Source of the DNA: Oasisia sp. SBJ-2009
Taxonomy: Eukaryota > Annelida > Polychaeta > Sabellida > Siboglinidae
Assembly (NCBI GenBank): GCA_964017155.1
Contig: OZ024866.1
Span: 18,083,358-18,147,357, forward strand
DNA: 64,000 nucleotides
Direction: 5' to 3'
Part shown: piece after piece, positions 24,931 to 37,077 of the stretch
Layout: each line of letters starts with the position of its first letter
Position numbering within the stretch: the stretch's first letter is position 1
Translations under genes and position numbers: made by a program
The notes under the pieces: generated by a model
Seen by the model: the letters and a program-made list of their open reading frames with translations, nothing else
Databases searched by the model: none
What the model was told of the DNA's origin: nothing

Positions 24931-25880
24931 CGCTGATGCAGCATGAGTTACCGACACGTCCGTGGCAGATCGTCGGCACAGACCTGTTTGCCATACTAGA
25001 GGACACGTATCTTCTCATCTGTGACTACTACTCGAAATTCCCTTTTGTCTACCGCATCGAGGGGAAGGTGACGAGTGACCGCATCATATCGAAGATGAGT
25101 GAGGTGTTTGCGGAGAATGGATCGCCAAGCAAGGTTGTGAGCGACAACGGTGGACACTATAGCAGTCAGGCTTTTCGAAACTTCGCCGCCGAGTGGTGCT
25201 TCGACCACGTAACGTCCAGCCCACACTTCCCACAATCGAATGGATTCATCGAACGTCAAGTTCAGACGGTGAAGTATACCCCGAAGAAGGCAGCGATGTC
25301 GAGATCCAACCCGCAGAAAGCACTGCTCGCGTTGAGATCCACACCAATCGACAGCCACTTACCGTCACCGGCAGAGATGCTAAATGCCCGCAAGTACAAG
25401 TCGAACCTCCCCGTGATCATCAGAAATGAACACTGGTCGAAAGACGAAACCAGACGTCGTCTCGCCGAGAGGCAAGAAATCCAACGTCTTAACCATGATA
25501 AGCGAGCTATGCAACCACTTGCACCGCTAATACCCGGACAGGACGTTCGTGTGAGAGACACTCAGACAGACACCTGGCAGCCTGCCATGGTGATATCAAC
25601 TGATGTACAGCCGCGGTCGTACAACGTCTTGACTCCGACAGGCAATGTCCTTAGGCGTAACCGTCGTCACCTCCGTGAGACGACTGAGCGACATACGTTC
25701 CAACAAGACAACGTGGACGATACAGACGACTTGACGCGAAGAGACGACATGCAAGTCGTACCACCTCCGTGTAACTCCGTGTTACCCCAGAAGAAGTCAG
25801 TCCGTTTCCAGCTTCCACAACCGGAACAATACACTAGCTCCGGAAGACGAGTGAAACGCCCACAACGATTGGACCTGTAA
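24897..25880 (+). pseudogene. gypsy pol: integrase part
   Basis: The frame is shifted relative to the upstream pol frame near 24905. It contains TRPWQIVGTDLFAILE with the first catalytic Asp, VVSDNGGHYSSQAFRNFA with the second, and SSPHFPQSNGFIERQVQTVK with the Glu. A C-terminal GPY/F-like module (SYNVLTPTGNVLRRNRRHLR) and a basic tail SSGRRVKRPQRLDL follow. The 327-codon frame is intact within itself and ends 105 bp before the polypurine tract. As a DDE enzyme it would insert the cDNA into the genome, consistent with the 5-bp target duplication. Confidence 0.93.
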
Positions 25881-25984
25881 TTGTGTTCTAGTTTACACGA
25901 ACATTATGGCTAATAGTTAGAATAATGATTTGATTTATCTTACATACGGACATTAGTAAGTTAGTTATTTTGTCTTTATGTTTT

Positions 25985-25997
25985 GAAGGAAGAGGGA
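25985..25997 (+). promoter_or_regulatory. Polypurine tract
   Basis: GAAGGAAGAGGGA directly abuts the 3' LTR start, as needed to prime plus-strand DNA synthesis. Confidence 0.85.
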
Positions 25998-26232
25998 TGT
26001 GATGGTATGCCGATGCAAATGCCATATACAGTTATGAGATCGTTCTTGGAAGATGACGAGACTCGAGGTCGATCACTGTTATCTCTCTCTCCGCATGTAA
26101 TCATAATAAAGTGATTTGTTCAGTACTTCTGGTGTCGAATCAGATACGTATGAATGCGAGCAGATACGTATGAATGCGAGATGAGTCGGACAATCCTAAT
26201 ACTCATATGTCAGGTCAAGACGACACGTTTCA
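25998..26232 (+). repeat. 3' LTR
   Basis: 235 bp, TG...CA. It carries AATAAAG at about 26106-26112 (candidate polyadenylation signal). A 20-bp direct duplication, CAGATACGTATGAATGCGAG, at 26141-26160 and 26161-26180 is absent from the 5' LTR. Otherwise it is near-identical to the outer parts of the 5' LTR. Confidence 0.95.
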
Positions 26233-26475
26233 GATGTCACGTCACGTTTCGTTCGACTCGAGCCAAACATATGTATACGACCGGATGGGGGTCTCCTAGA
26301 CACGACTTGAGCGGTTTTGGCATAGCCAGCGGATGTGTTCGCGACAGGTTCGGTCCTTGTTTGATCGTGACGCGGTATTCCAAGTTACTTGGTTCCGATG
26401 GCGTAGCCTGGCGTGTTTGAAACACGCAACACCGTCGATCATTGGCACTAGTTCGCGAGTCGTTTACGATTATAT

Positions 26476-26528
26476 TAGGTCCTATCCCCATAATATAATA
26501 AAATATTATATAGGGATAGAACCTAGTA
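26476..26528. repeat. Short hairpin
   Basis: The arms TAGGTCCTATCCCCATAATA and its imperfect complement (TATAGGGATAGAACCTA) enclose an AT-rich loop. It lies directly beside the next element and may be its neighbour or end piece. Confidence 0.75.
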
Positions 26529-26536
26529 GGGGAGAC

Positions 26537-26930
26537 CGGGGCTAGTTGTAACAAAAACAACACATTTCAGGATTGCGGGAGGGTTTCGTAACCGATCGAA
26601 AGTTTTTGTTATGCCAATAGGTCCTCACATATCTCCCGCAGTTAATTGGAGATAATGAATTGTCTAGGATATTTCACATTTACGGTATGATGTATAATAT
26701 GAGGTGTCCTAAAGTGTTACAACTTACCCCGATACGGGGCAAGTTGTAACAAAAATAACACATTTCAAGATTGCTGGTGAGTTTCTTAACCGATCGAAAC
26801 TTTTGTCATGCCAAAGGGTTCCTACATACCTCCCGCATACAATTGGTACACGATTAAATGCCTGGCTTATTACATATTTGTGGCATAATAAGTTATATGA
26901 GGTATCCTAAAGTGTTACAACTTAACCCGG
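26537..26930. mobile_element. Two head-to-tail ~195-bp inverted-repeat elements
   Basis: Unit 1 is 26537-26731 and unit 2 is 26735-26930. They share most of their length: ACACATTTCA, TTCGTAACCGATCGAAA-like, CTCCCGCA and TCCTAAAGTGTTACAACTTA. Each starts CGGGGCWAGTTGTAACA and ends with its near complement TGTTACAACTTACCCCG. The 4-bp joint between them keeps a CCCCGATACGGGG palindrome. There is no coding capacity. These look like MITEs or a short satellite in formation. Confidence 0.85.
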
Positions 26931-29821
26931 CACGATAGTACAGTACCTCTTTTCTTTTAAAATGCCGTAACTTTATGGCGTGTTGATGGATTCACGTGAT
27001 ATTAGACATGACATGCTGAAATATGTTGATAGACATGCTGTCGTCTTAGCAGTTTTGTCTGCAAGCCCTCTGTTACAATTACCCGTGTTACAACTAAGCG
27101 TAAACGACTCGAGCGCACGTACATGATCATTGGCGCACACACATGAAAACGCAACAACATACGAATACCACAATCCGTCAGCATAGTTGAGGTTTAAAGT
27201 CTCAATGTTTTTTTAATAGTGCACTTTTCCAACCTGTTGATTACTTTGTACCATTTGTTACAAGATAGGTGGTAACCAAGGCGGCAACGGTGGCAGCAAC
27301 TTGATGGAATTGAAGACAGCGACGAAATGACGAGTTCTGTCGTTCAGAACATATTTGTGTCTTCATAACAAGTAGTGCCTATACTGTTCAACCGCTTCTA
27401 GATCTGTTGAACGCGCACAATTGTTTCTTGTTCAAGCTTGGTGAACAATAGGTGTGACATCATATTACGTTTGCTTGGCCAACCAAGTTTCACGTCTGTA
27501 TTATTCGCGTTGGCGCGTTCAACTGCCAACCGTAACCTTCAGACCCAGTGTTGCGTAGCGTTACGTCACAGTATCGCTCCAATCTGATTGGACCAAAAAC
27601 CACTCCGCGAAGCACGGACTTTACACCCAACAACTGGGCTTATACCCCCACCATTGGACTGGTCCATCTTTTTAGAGTGCGCATGCGATTGATTACGTAT
27701 GTACATACGTAAACTATATGCTGACGTGTTTTATTTCATTAGTAAAACATCGCGAGAAAACATATCAGATTATCATTACTTATCCGTTCCCCCAACAACC
27801 TCCCCTCTCTCTATCCCTCTCCGTTCTTAGATAGCCTCTATAGGCATTGTAGTATACGTGGAATAAGGTGGGGCAAAGCGCCCATGAGGGGGCATAGCGC
27901 CCATAAACATATTTAGGCGAATATAGCATTTGGTGGCTCCAGATAGCAATAAAAAATTAATGATTAATTACACTGGTACCGACGACACACCAACGTGCTG
28001 TGGCCTTACAGAATCGAACACGTAGGCCCTACGACGTAGGCTATAACTATAGTTTAGTTACCGTCTCTGTCATTTGTTGTAAGATCGCTTCCATATTACT
28101 CAATAAATTGTCATTAAATGGTGAACATATTTGTTAAAATCTAGGAATAGCTTTATCAACTATGTTATATAACCTGCATCTACATGTCTTCAGATACGGT
28201 GAGTGATAACATAACATGTCATTATTCTAAAGTTATCAGCATAGTCGCCAATGGGGAATATATATAGCTCTATATGCGCTATTCTCCATCTGTCATATTA
28301 GTAAACACAATCTAATCAGACTCCAATAACCCAATTACGTATGCTACTACTCCATTTCCCAATGATTACAACGGAATTCACGGGCTCAAATTGATCTATT
28401 CAAGACGTGGCCCTCGCACTCTATCATTTTATCACCACAGTCAGTTAATTGTCGTGTGCGGTTTTGAAAGGTTCGAATTTGAAACGCAGTGATCGCGTCA
28501 TTAATAAACAAAATAAATTATATAGTTTCGCTCGATATACTATGGGTGTGTGCTTGGCGCGTGGGTGCGTGCGTGCGTGCGTGCGTGTGTATGACAGGTA
28601 CCAAGCAATTAGTTACGAACGTGTGTGTGTGTGTTTATGAGTGTTTATTGCAAATGTGCATGCATGTATGTATCGGTCTACCGAACATCGATAACATAAA
28701 ACGGGTAATAATATATTAATTGCACCTCGGCCTGGAGTGTTTGTATTATGCATGCAGGTTGCAGCACCGTACCTAAATAATGAAAAAAGCACGCAAATGC
28801 GTGCAAATCTATTAATTAAGTATGCTTAATTCCTGCTCACAGTGACTACAAATTAAGTCACACTGTGCCTAGTGTAGTTAAACAACAATCACTAGTGCCA
28901 ATTATGTAGGACGTATAGCTAGCAGATGATGTTATTTGTAATTAAGTGTAACTGCATGCCCCAAATTTAAACCGTAATACGCCACCGCTAATAAACCTGT
29001 ATTTTAAACAAATGTTTTCTGCGCACATGTGCTATGCGTGAATGTAAATATTGACCAACGTTCGAGGCGACATGTATGCTGGCAGGTGACATAGAGACGA
29101 CCAGGAGATTAATTACAGAGAGGCAGAATAATAGGCGATCGAACAGACACACATATTTTTCTGGTTAACTGGCTGACCACATGGATGTAGCCAGCCATTC
29201 AATCTTGATAATTTAATTAATATAAAAACATGAATGTCACACACACGCATGCGCACACACGTAGGCGACATGCACACATGTACACGTATTAATTGTATAT
29301 GCATGACCTATAAAGCATACACAATCGATAACAGAGACCACACATAATACACACACACACACATGTAACTGACGTCAAGTGAGTTGCCTTGATCGGGTGC
29401 CAAGATTGACTAGCTGCAACATAAATATGTGTACGAGGCGTAATTGCTCACGCAAAGGGCCACGCAGTACGATTATCGCATATGCGCCACGGAGATTGTA
29501 CAGGTTAATTTATACCTGCACCTGTTGAACAGTGGCTTCGTAACAATTACATTTCACCAATGCTGCGGAATGGTCATATATATTACTGGAGCTAGAGTCG
29601 ATCTATATGGCGAATGCGGAGACACGGTACTGTAAATATATAGTGACGTAATTACATAACTAGATCGACCCCTATATATAATACTTATATCACATATATA
29701 CACCATCATTTCTATCGTTGTTTAATTATAGCATATAGACGTCGATATCCATAAAATTATAATTGTTAATTAATTACGCCATCACAAGAATATTAATGAC
29801 GTACGAGAAATATTCGCAAAA
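26931..29821. other. Intergenic between LTR region and glutaredoxin, no gene seen
   Basis: No exon recognised on either strand. It contains a TGCG/TGTG tract (28564-28640), CACA tracts around 29240-29370 and a duplicated GGGGCAAAGCGCCCAT-like motif near 27870-27905. The frames at 28449-28719 and 29113-29304 span simple repeats and are not credible. Confidence 0.45.
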
Positions 29822-29822
29822 T

Positions 29823-29921
29823 GTGAGTGAGTGAGTGAGTGAGTGAGTGAGTGAGTGAGTGAGTGAGTGAGTGAGTGAGTGAGTGAGTGAGTGAGTGAGT
29901 GAGTGAGTGAGTGAGTGAGTG
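29823..29921. repeat. (GTGA)n microsatellite
   Basis: About 25 tetranucleotide units, 400 bp upstream of the glutaredoxin start. Confidence 0.97.
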
Positions 29922-30029
29922 GCACCTACTAAAACATCAGTGGAAAACACAATGTTTACACTAATGTAATAACTGAGACGTCACTGGAAATTACATCAAT
30001 GAGTCATAACTTTACACAAAGCTGGGCGT

Positions 30030-30320
30030 ATGGTTGCATACGCTGAGCAAAGACCTGCACTGCGTATTGCACCGATCGCTCTGTCATCGAATATAATGCA
30101 GTTAATTATTTACCTCCCCCGCCTGTCAATCAATGTGACCCGTCTGCTCACGCGGTCACAGCGCCCCCTGTTGTGCCGAGTCACGCTGACTCACGTCAAT
30201 CAAACGCCGCCAGAGTTCAGCGCGGGCCACAGCCGCGTGGCCATTCAACGGAACCCAGTCGTTCAGTTGCCTGTCAGTCGGTCTAGCAGTAGCTCGCAAT
30301 CGCCAACACCCACCGGAAAC
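30030..30320 (+). other. In-frame upstream extension of glutaredoxin (possible targeting peptide)
   Basis: An ATG at 30030 opens a frame that stays open for 97 codons and runs straight into the glutaredoxin ATG at 30321. A second in-frame ATG lies at 30096. The translation is rich in Arg, Ser, Leu and Val with very few acidic residues (for example LPRLSINVTRLLTRSQ after the second ATG). This composition resembles a mitochondrial presequence. It could equally be 5' UTR left open by chance. No transcript evidence is available here. Confidence 0.4.
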
Positions 30321-33300
30321 ATGTCGAAAAAGGAAGGCGCAAAGAAGTTTGTTGAGATGAAAATCCACGGAAAGAAGGTGGTGGTCTTCTCGAAGTCGTA
30401 CTGCCCGTACTGCTCAATGGCGAAGAACGCCCTGCGACCACACGTCGGCAAGGAACTCAAGCCCGACCAGTACGAGGTGATCGAAATCGAAAACCGGCCC
30501 GACTGCGCCGAGGTCCAGGCGTACCTGCGAGAGATCACTGGCGCCAGCTCGGTAAGGCCGCAGGCGTGGACGGACGCTAATCACACATAGCGTTATATTG
30601 TTTAGTATATTCAGCACGATTTTTTTTATGTGGCGCGTTGAACTTCTCTACCCGCACGTGTGGCCTGATTCAACCTTCCGGGTGAGGGGGTGGTGGTGGT
30701 GGTGGTGTCGACTTTGTTAATCGGGATGGACACTTGGTAGGGTGGTCGGACCAAATTTTTCTTTCGAAACAAAAAATGTTCCCTTGTAGTAGTTACTATA
30801 AGAAGTATAACGGTAGTTGTTACATGTATTTATGTGAAATATTAAGCAAACTACAGATGTCTAAAGTTACAAATTTCATGAAATTTTCTGACGGTTTGCT
30901 AATATGTGTAATTTTGCTTATAAACCACACACATTTAATTTTTTTCTAGTTTCCCCTGGTCATAATCACTAATTGAAGTGTAACTGTGCTTGTTTCATGT
31001 ATGTAGATGAACTATTAAGGAAACTGCAATTTTATGAAATTTCAAATTTAAAAAAAATTCTGCCAATTTTCTGACAGATTTAATCTTGCCAATAAATACT
31101 TAGAATTGCTTTCATTTTTTCTTCTGATAATAGTAATTAATTAAAATGCAATGGTGCTGCCTTCAATTACATAGATTAAATATTAATGAAACTGCAATTT
31201 TATTTAAAATTGTTTTATTTTTTTCTGAATATTCTCCTATTTTATTTTATACCTAAATCACAAGATTTTTCTTTAATTATACTGATTTTTGTGTAAACTA
31301 TGATAAAGGGCAATACATACCTATTTTAAATTCAATTAATATATATATAAAGTATCATAATTTTTCAACAATAGGTTGTACAAATTACATATATTCTCAA
31401 AACTAAATAATAATTCATGTAAAACTGTCATCAAAGAATACCCCAGTAATGACATACAAAAGTCACATATAATATAATTTTATAAACATTAATGATAAAT
31501 TATCAATTTTAATTAAAAAAATTGTATATTTAATGTAGCCTAGCCAACACACAAAAGTATGAATAGTATGCTAAAAAAGGGAAATAATACAATAATACCA
31601 ATAAACAAACTAATGTAAATTTGCTACATTAAACATGGCACTAATTAATTAGTTTACACAGTTACATGTGCAAGCATAAGACACTTGCTAACTATTTATA
31701 ATAGTATTAATCAAAGACACCCGCTATCGATCACGTCGATATCAGAGTGCTTTGCATACCACAATGCATCGCGCGCACGGGGAACAAAGCAAAATGGCGA
31801 TGTCTTTTTGAGACAGGGGCTCCATAAACGGACTGTGTGGCAAAATGCGCTATCAATTAGTAAGCCATCACTGTAATCATATTATCGTCCACACAATTCT
31901 TTACACTTCTGCGTATGAAGCAAGTTGAAGCAACCAAAATAAATAGTCACAAAACCTCGTTAAACATAGGCCATTTTAACTGACTAATTACTACAACTTT
32001 TTATCTACGGATTATCATGATATTTGTACGATCACGTTCATTTATCTTTCTTCTTTAATTACAACTTTTCAAAATGGCCGTACTCATTAACATAATCTCG
32101 CAAAACATTTTTGAAGATGAGGCCTGTCAACGTCATCCAATATGGCCGCGGACGTAAACAATGAAAACCGAAATACGACACCGAGAGGGAAAAAATCATG
32201 AACACCTTTTAAACACCGCCAAAAAATCAGTTATCGGCGCAGAAACATAGACTAACATTATAACAACATAAGAAAAAATATACAAGAACAGGTATGTTGC
32301 GTGATAATAAATGACGGCGACTAAACCCGTCTCCCCATGTTGTCAGAAGGGGCGGCAAATCGGTCTGACCTCCCTACACTTGGTCTTGGGGATATATTAC
32401 CAAATGGATTCCTAGTTAAAAGAACTGCATTGTGCACTTTAAAAAAATTCCTGGAAGCACTAAATGTAGGACTGGTTGAATGGAAATGATACGTCTGCGT
32501 AGCGTGATATCACAGCTGCGAAATAATGATTATTTGTCAGACAGTGAACAGGTGCGTATGCATGCAGGTTTAATTCGGCCTAGAGGTGTAAACACTGGCA
32601 ATCGGCCGCTGATTGAAACAACACTGAAGGGGTGTCAGGTTAGAGACAGGATTGTAGGAGAAAGAGATACGTCATTTTCACTTATTTTATACATTGACAT
32701 GTGTCTATGGAGACTAATGTCTGAAATTGTCAATACCATCGATTAATAAACCTAGTGGGAAATCAAAGAAACGTTACAATGGCTGCCTATGGGAAATCAA
32801 TTGGTGGTATCTACCCACTTGTCCGATAAACAGTTCTAAAACAAACAGCCATAGATCAACAAGAGCTACCATTTTGATATTTTTATCAGTTGTTCTTCCT
32901 CCCTGTTGTAGCAAATTAACAATAGCTGTGCTGGTATATGGAAAAAGAACATCACGTGCATCGTATCAGTGGGGGTACATTTTTTTCATGTTTCCTTAAA
33001 TCAGTTTCCAGTCACTCTTCACTTGTATTCACAGCTATATGCAGAGACCCATCATACGAGCGGGTAGAAATATCGGTGGAAGGGTAAAACGACAAAGGTG
33101 CAAGAAAAGGTCTTCTAAAATCATAGATAAGAAATTCTCAGTTAGGCCTTGAAAAATGTGTGTTACGTGTGTGTGTTTGTAGTTTAATTCAGGTCATAAA
33201 AAACATGTCAGCTATGTATTTGATGTGTCCATCAAAAAATATGACTGGCAAACAAGTTATCATGCATAAAACCCAGGTCTGTTAGTTCCATGTATTTATT

Positions 33301-34022
33301 CATTTCCGTCATACACAAGTACACTATGCACATGTATGTTCAGATGAAAACGTTTCACAACCTAGAGTATAACATAATTATAAGTTCGCAATCACAAAAT
33401 ATGTTAAAGTGAACACTACATGGGGGGGGGGAATGAACTTCCCTATTTACATACGAACATTACTGGCTTTGAACTGTGAATCTTTTTAGCTATTTATTCA
33501 ATTGACCTATTTTATACTATTTTAGTGAGTTGTAATTTTTTAGTCATGTTTTATGTTCCATTTATAATAATATATTTTGCTAAATATTTTGATTCTTTAA
33601 TTTATCTAAATGTATATACAGCCTGTATTCATATTAGTGAACATTTACAATTTTACTATCCTACATTTTTATCATTTTAATTTTACTAGACATTCTAATT
33701 AGTAACACTTTCGTGTATTGTTATTTTTTCATTAATAATTTTACTAATAATGAATTAATTAATGAATTTGTTACCAACCATAATGTTCTTATTGTACTAT
33801 TCAGCCGCTTTGGGTGCCACTGAAGTGAATAAACTTTATCATTAAACTTTATTATAGTAACTTCAGCTATGAAGTTTTCTAATTTATACCTCATAATAAA
33901 GGATACAATTTCATGTGACACAGGTACCTCGGGTGTTCATCAATCATCAGTGCATTGGCGGCGGAGATGAAACGTCAGCATTGGAGAAAAGTGGTCAACT
34001 ATCAGTGGCCCTCAGTAGATGA
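30321..34022 (+). CDS. GLRX: Glutaredoxin (dithiol, CPYC), complete two-exon gene
   Basis: Exon 1 is 30321-30551 (77 codons, donor GTAAGG). Exon 2 is 33924-34022 (32 codons plus TGA, acceptor TGACACAG). Both junctions are phase 0, giving 109 residues, the usual size for a class I glutaredoxin. Exon 1 has VVVFSKSYCPYCSMAKNAL, with the CPYC redox centre, and YEVIEIENRPDCAEVQAYL. Exon 2 begins VPRVFINHQCIGGGDETSAL, giving the glutathione-binding cis-proline and the GGGD turn, and ends VALSR. The protein reduces disulfides and glutathionylated proteins using glutathione. The start at 30321 (AAC ATGTCG) fits the cytosolic form; an in-frame upstream ATG could add a leader. The 3.4-kb intron contains AT-rich sequence and a dispersed repeat (32470-32810). 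A possible polyadenylation signal, AATAAA, is at 34880-34885. Confidence 0.95.
32470..32810 (+). repeat. Dispersed repeat family R1, diverged copy
   Basis: It aligns in order with copies at 240-690 and 55650-56092, including GAAATTGTCAATA, AAACGTTACAATGG and CTGCCTATGG blocks, but is clearly older. It lies in the glutaredoxin intron. Confidence 0.55.
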
Positions 34023-36414
34023 AAGGACTCCACGGCATTGATGTGCAAAATGTCGTTTGTTGGAGAACTGGCTGAGGACTTGTGCAATGCAAGTTATGCA
34101 ACAGTGTATCATAGAAATAGTTTCCCCAAAAAATATATTGTACTGTTCAGCTGTCTTGCATGTCCATTGGTAGAAGAATAGTTTGGATAAATGTGCATAC
34201 GAGGATAAATTATAGTAAGCACTTATAGTAGGACAATAGAAATAGTTTACCTTCAGAAATGTACTCTACAGTTCAGCTGTCCATTGGTAGAACAATAGTT
34301 CGCATACATATGCGTGAGTATATATTTTACAGAGTAGTAAGAAGTTGTACTAGTTCTTGGATATACATGAATGATTTCTGCTGTTAGTAGGAGTCAGAAT
34401 ATCAATAATGGTTTTGTCACTGTGTGACATCACTTTTTGTGCTAAGATACACAAGATAAACATTTTAATTTTACTACAGCGTTAATGCCATGGGTGCTTA
34501 CAGTTAATTAAATACATTATTACATTATTGATGGCATGAACTAAAAATGTAAACAAGAACAGTCAGATTTAAAGAGCTGTCGACGTACAAGGGGTGTGTG
34601 CGGAATTAAAGTTTGCATGTTATAATAAGTACACATTCACACAAACAGTTTGAGATTGTTAGATTTTTAGTGTCATTTCTAAAAAGCATGTGAAATGCAA
34701 AACTCCCAAGTTCAAATTGTAACTTTCATAAAATTAATGCATTGGTTTTACATGCTTATAATATGTTGCACAAGCTGATGGCATTTTACTTGCCTATTTC
34801 ATACACTCACCATTGCATGTAATATTATAGTACACTAACTTTAAGAGTCTTTCTATCTCACATTTCATTCATAATCATGAATAAACATAATAATTTTATT
34901 TCTATGAAAACGTTTCCTTGGTTTTGTAACTCATGTCACATTAAGTTTGTTGATGTTAACAGACCTGCATGATGTTTGAATTGTAAATTTTATCAAGAGA
35001 CACATATAGTTGTTAATATTTACTATGGTCTCTATTTACGCCACATTGCATTACTGTTATTTGTGCATTTTGTTAAGGTATTTTCTGTTGAATGTTTCTT
35101 GACATGAATATCGTTTAAGTTTACACATATCAGATTTAAATGCATCATGGTGTCATCCACATATTGTAGGATTTTTGTAGATAACATTTATCACAGATCT
35201 ATTCATTATTAAAAAATAATGCTCTTGCATATAAATACATGTGTTATTTTCTTGTGGGTATTTAATAATAAATCCCACCAGGAACTGTTAGACAATTATT
35301 TGGATCATCCTATCACTTTTCATTTTTCTTATCATTTATGATATTTTAGCATATTAAACATTTTAACTAAGGGTGTCTATTCCATTTTTTTTATCCAATT
35401 AATACATTAGTCATGAACTAGAATAGGTAATTTTGAAAGTGTAGGGCCTACTGTCCAGTAAACTCCATTTAATCAAAAATGAAAATGGCATTCAAAATAA
35501 CTTCCTGCAACTTATTACCATCAAGGCTGATCACACATAATGAAAACAACAATCTCCCTTCAGTAATGCTTGCCCCTTTGCATTCTGGGAAACTTAATGG
35601 TGCATGTATAAATCTCACATACCAGGCACTTGTAGTATTGTGTACAGATGGGAAATATTGATTGAGAACTGTTCGCTTGCAATTCAATATTTATCATCAC
35701 TATTGTATGTTTGCATGAAGCACGCAGTGTGTTGAACGTTGCAACCGTTGACAAACACAGCCATGGTTAACAAATACGAACATTGATTATTAATGATTTA
35801 GAATAGGGAAAATATTTATTTTATCAAATATAGGCCATGGTGACACAGATACTGAATTTTTAGTGATAAATATTTGGTTTACCCTGGCCTAATGTATTTG
35901 TGACATTTACTTCAGTATCATCATAATATGAATTTAAATGCATTGTAACGACAAATAGGTGGTGGCATTTGATTCCTTATGTCAGAAAACATACACGACG
36001 ACACTTCATTTGTGTTTATACGATATTTATTCAGGAAGATATGACGATAATTAGAATTTCGCGACTCGGGTGGTGGCCATCTTGGATTTTTCAAATTTTA
36101 GGGCCCCTTGGGAAAATTTTTGCTTGGCACTATATCTGAAATCAATTAGTACCTTCTTAGCATCAACTATGCCAATTGTGGTGCTTTTACCACCAAACCC
36201 ACAATCAAATCACACATCTGCCCCACTACAGGTTATTTTTTGTGATCCATGATTTGCCAAAAAACATTTCCTCATGAAATTTCTTTTAGCCGTCATTCAT
36301 GATTAGATGCACCAGTTTGAAGCTTGGTTTAAAATATATTATCCTTGTGAACCGTGATTGAGCCATCACTTCCTTTGTGAGATTTACAACAGGTCATGGT
36401 GACTAGATATTTTA
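34023..36414. other. Glutaredoxin 3' flank, AT-rich, no further gene
   Basis: 3' UTR followed by AT-rich intergenic sequence. Frames at 35469-35754 lie on both strands over the same bases and show no family resemblance. Confidence 0.4.
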
Positions 36415-36610
36415 TCTCTGCCAATTTCTGCTCACAAAATATATCTGCTATGTTCAAAATGGTAAACAAAACCGATTGGCAATAATACTGAGCCGAGCGG
36501 TGTTAACCGCAACACCCTTTGATGTTTAACTTTCCCACGTTCTGGACAGCAGACTTCCCATTACAAATGACTGGTCTGTTAATTATGGTCAGAGGAGCCC
36601 CCTTTAAAGG
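36415..36610 (+). repeat. Dispersed repeat family R2
   Basis: It shares AATGGTAAACAAAAC, GTTTAACTTTCCCAC and GACAGCAGACTTCCC with 40395-40665, and the first block with 784-985. There is no coding potential. Probably a short transposable element family. Confidence 0.65.
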
Positions 36611-36744
36611 CTACTTGTGCTGTTATGACGTCCGTATATCATAAAAAGGAGATAGATGAATTACTCTGCTCAAGAGTAACTGACTGACTACTGTCACAAC
36701 TGTGTCATGTCTGATCTCCTGACCTGGTCACTGCATAATTCTTG

Positions 36745-37077
36745 AAATGTAAATAAGGCAGTTGTGTGAACCATCCCAGGAAACTGAACCGATTCTTAAG
36801 TGGTTTTCCTCCAAACAGCCCAAACTTGGGCTAACACAGGAGTTGTCTTCTCTAGAATTAGTGAGTCCACTACAGGTTACACAGTTACCCGTGTGGGATC
36901 TTTTACTTCCCCTGGCATAGACACCAGATAGAAGGGACCACCGGCTTTTAGTTTCTCTTCCGAAAGGCACAGGCAAATGTTGGGTGAACGAAATTGCTTA
37001 AGTTTCGAAATGGCAGTAGGTGGGATTGAACCACCGTCCCCTCAATTGACAGTCTGGCGCGACCACTGCTCCCCACG
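36745..37077 (-). mobile_element. tRNA-derived SINE, family S1
   Basis: On the minus strand the head carries a B-box-like GGTTCAATCCC, then CTGCCATTTCGAAAC and a body with AAAGCCGGTGGTCCCTTCTA. The same head and body are at 42751-43026 on the plus strand. The A-box region is degraded here. The element was made by RNA polymerase III transcription and LINE-driven retroposition. It has no coding capacity. Confidence 0.8.

Larger units (their letters stand above)
20968..26232 (+). mobile_element. Ty3/gypsy LTR retrotransposon, full length but chimeric and dead
   Basis: The element begins with TGTGATGG and ends with ACGTTTCA. It is flanked by a 5-bp target duplication GATGT (20963-20967 and 26233-26237). 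It has a 5' LTR (20968-21493), a primer-binding-like TGGTGGCAGC right after it (21494), a broken gag start (21634-21823), pol pieces on + (23163-25880), a polypurine tract (25985-25997) and a 3' LTR (25998-26232). Between gag and reverse transcriptase, 21824 to about 23160, it carries the 3' LTR and integrase end of a different gypsy element in the opposite orientation. Stops and frameshifts in gag and pol make it non-autonomous. The domain order RT, RNase H, integrase identifies Ty3/gypsy (Metaviridae). Confidence 0.93.
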
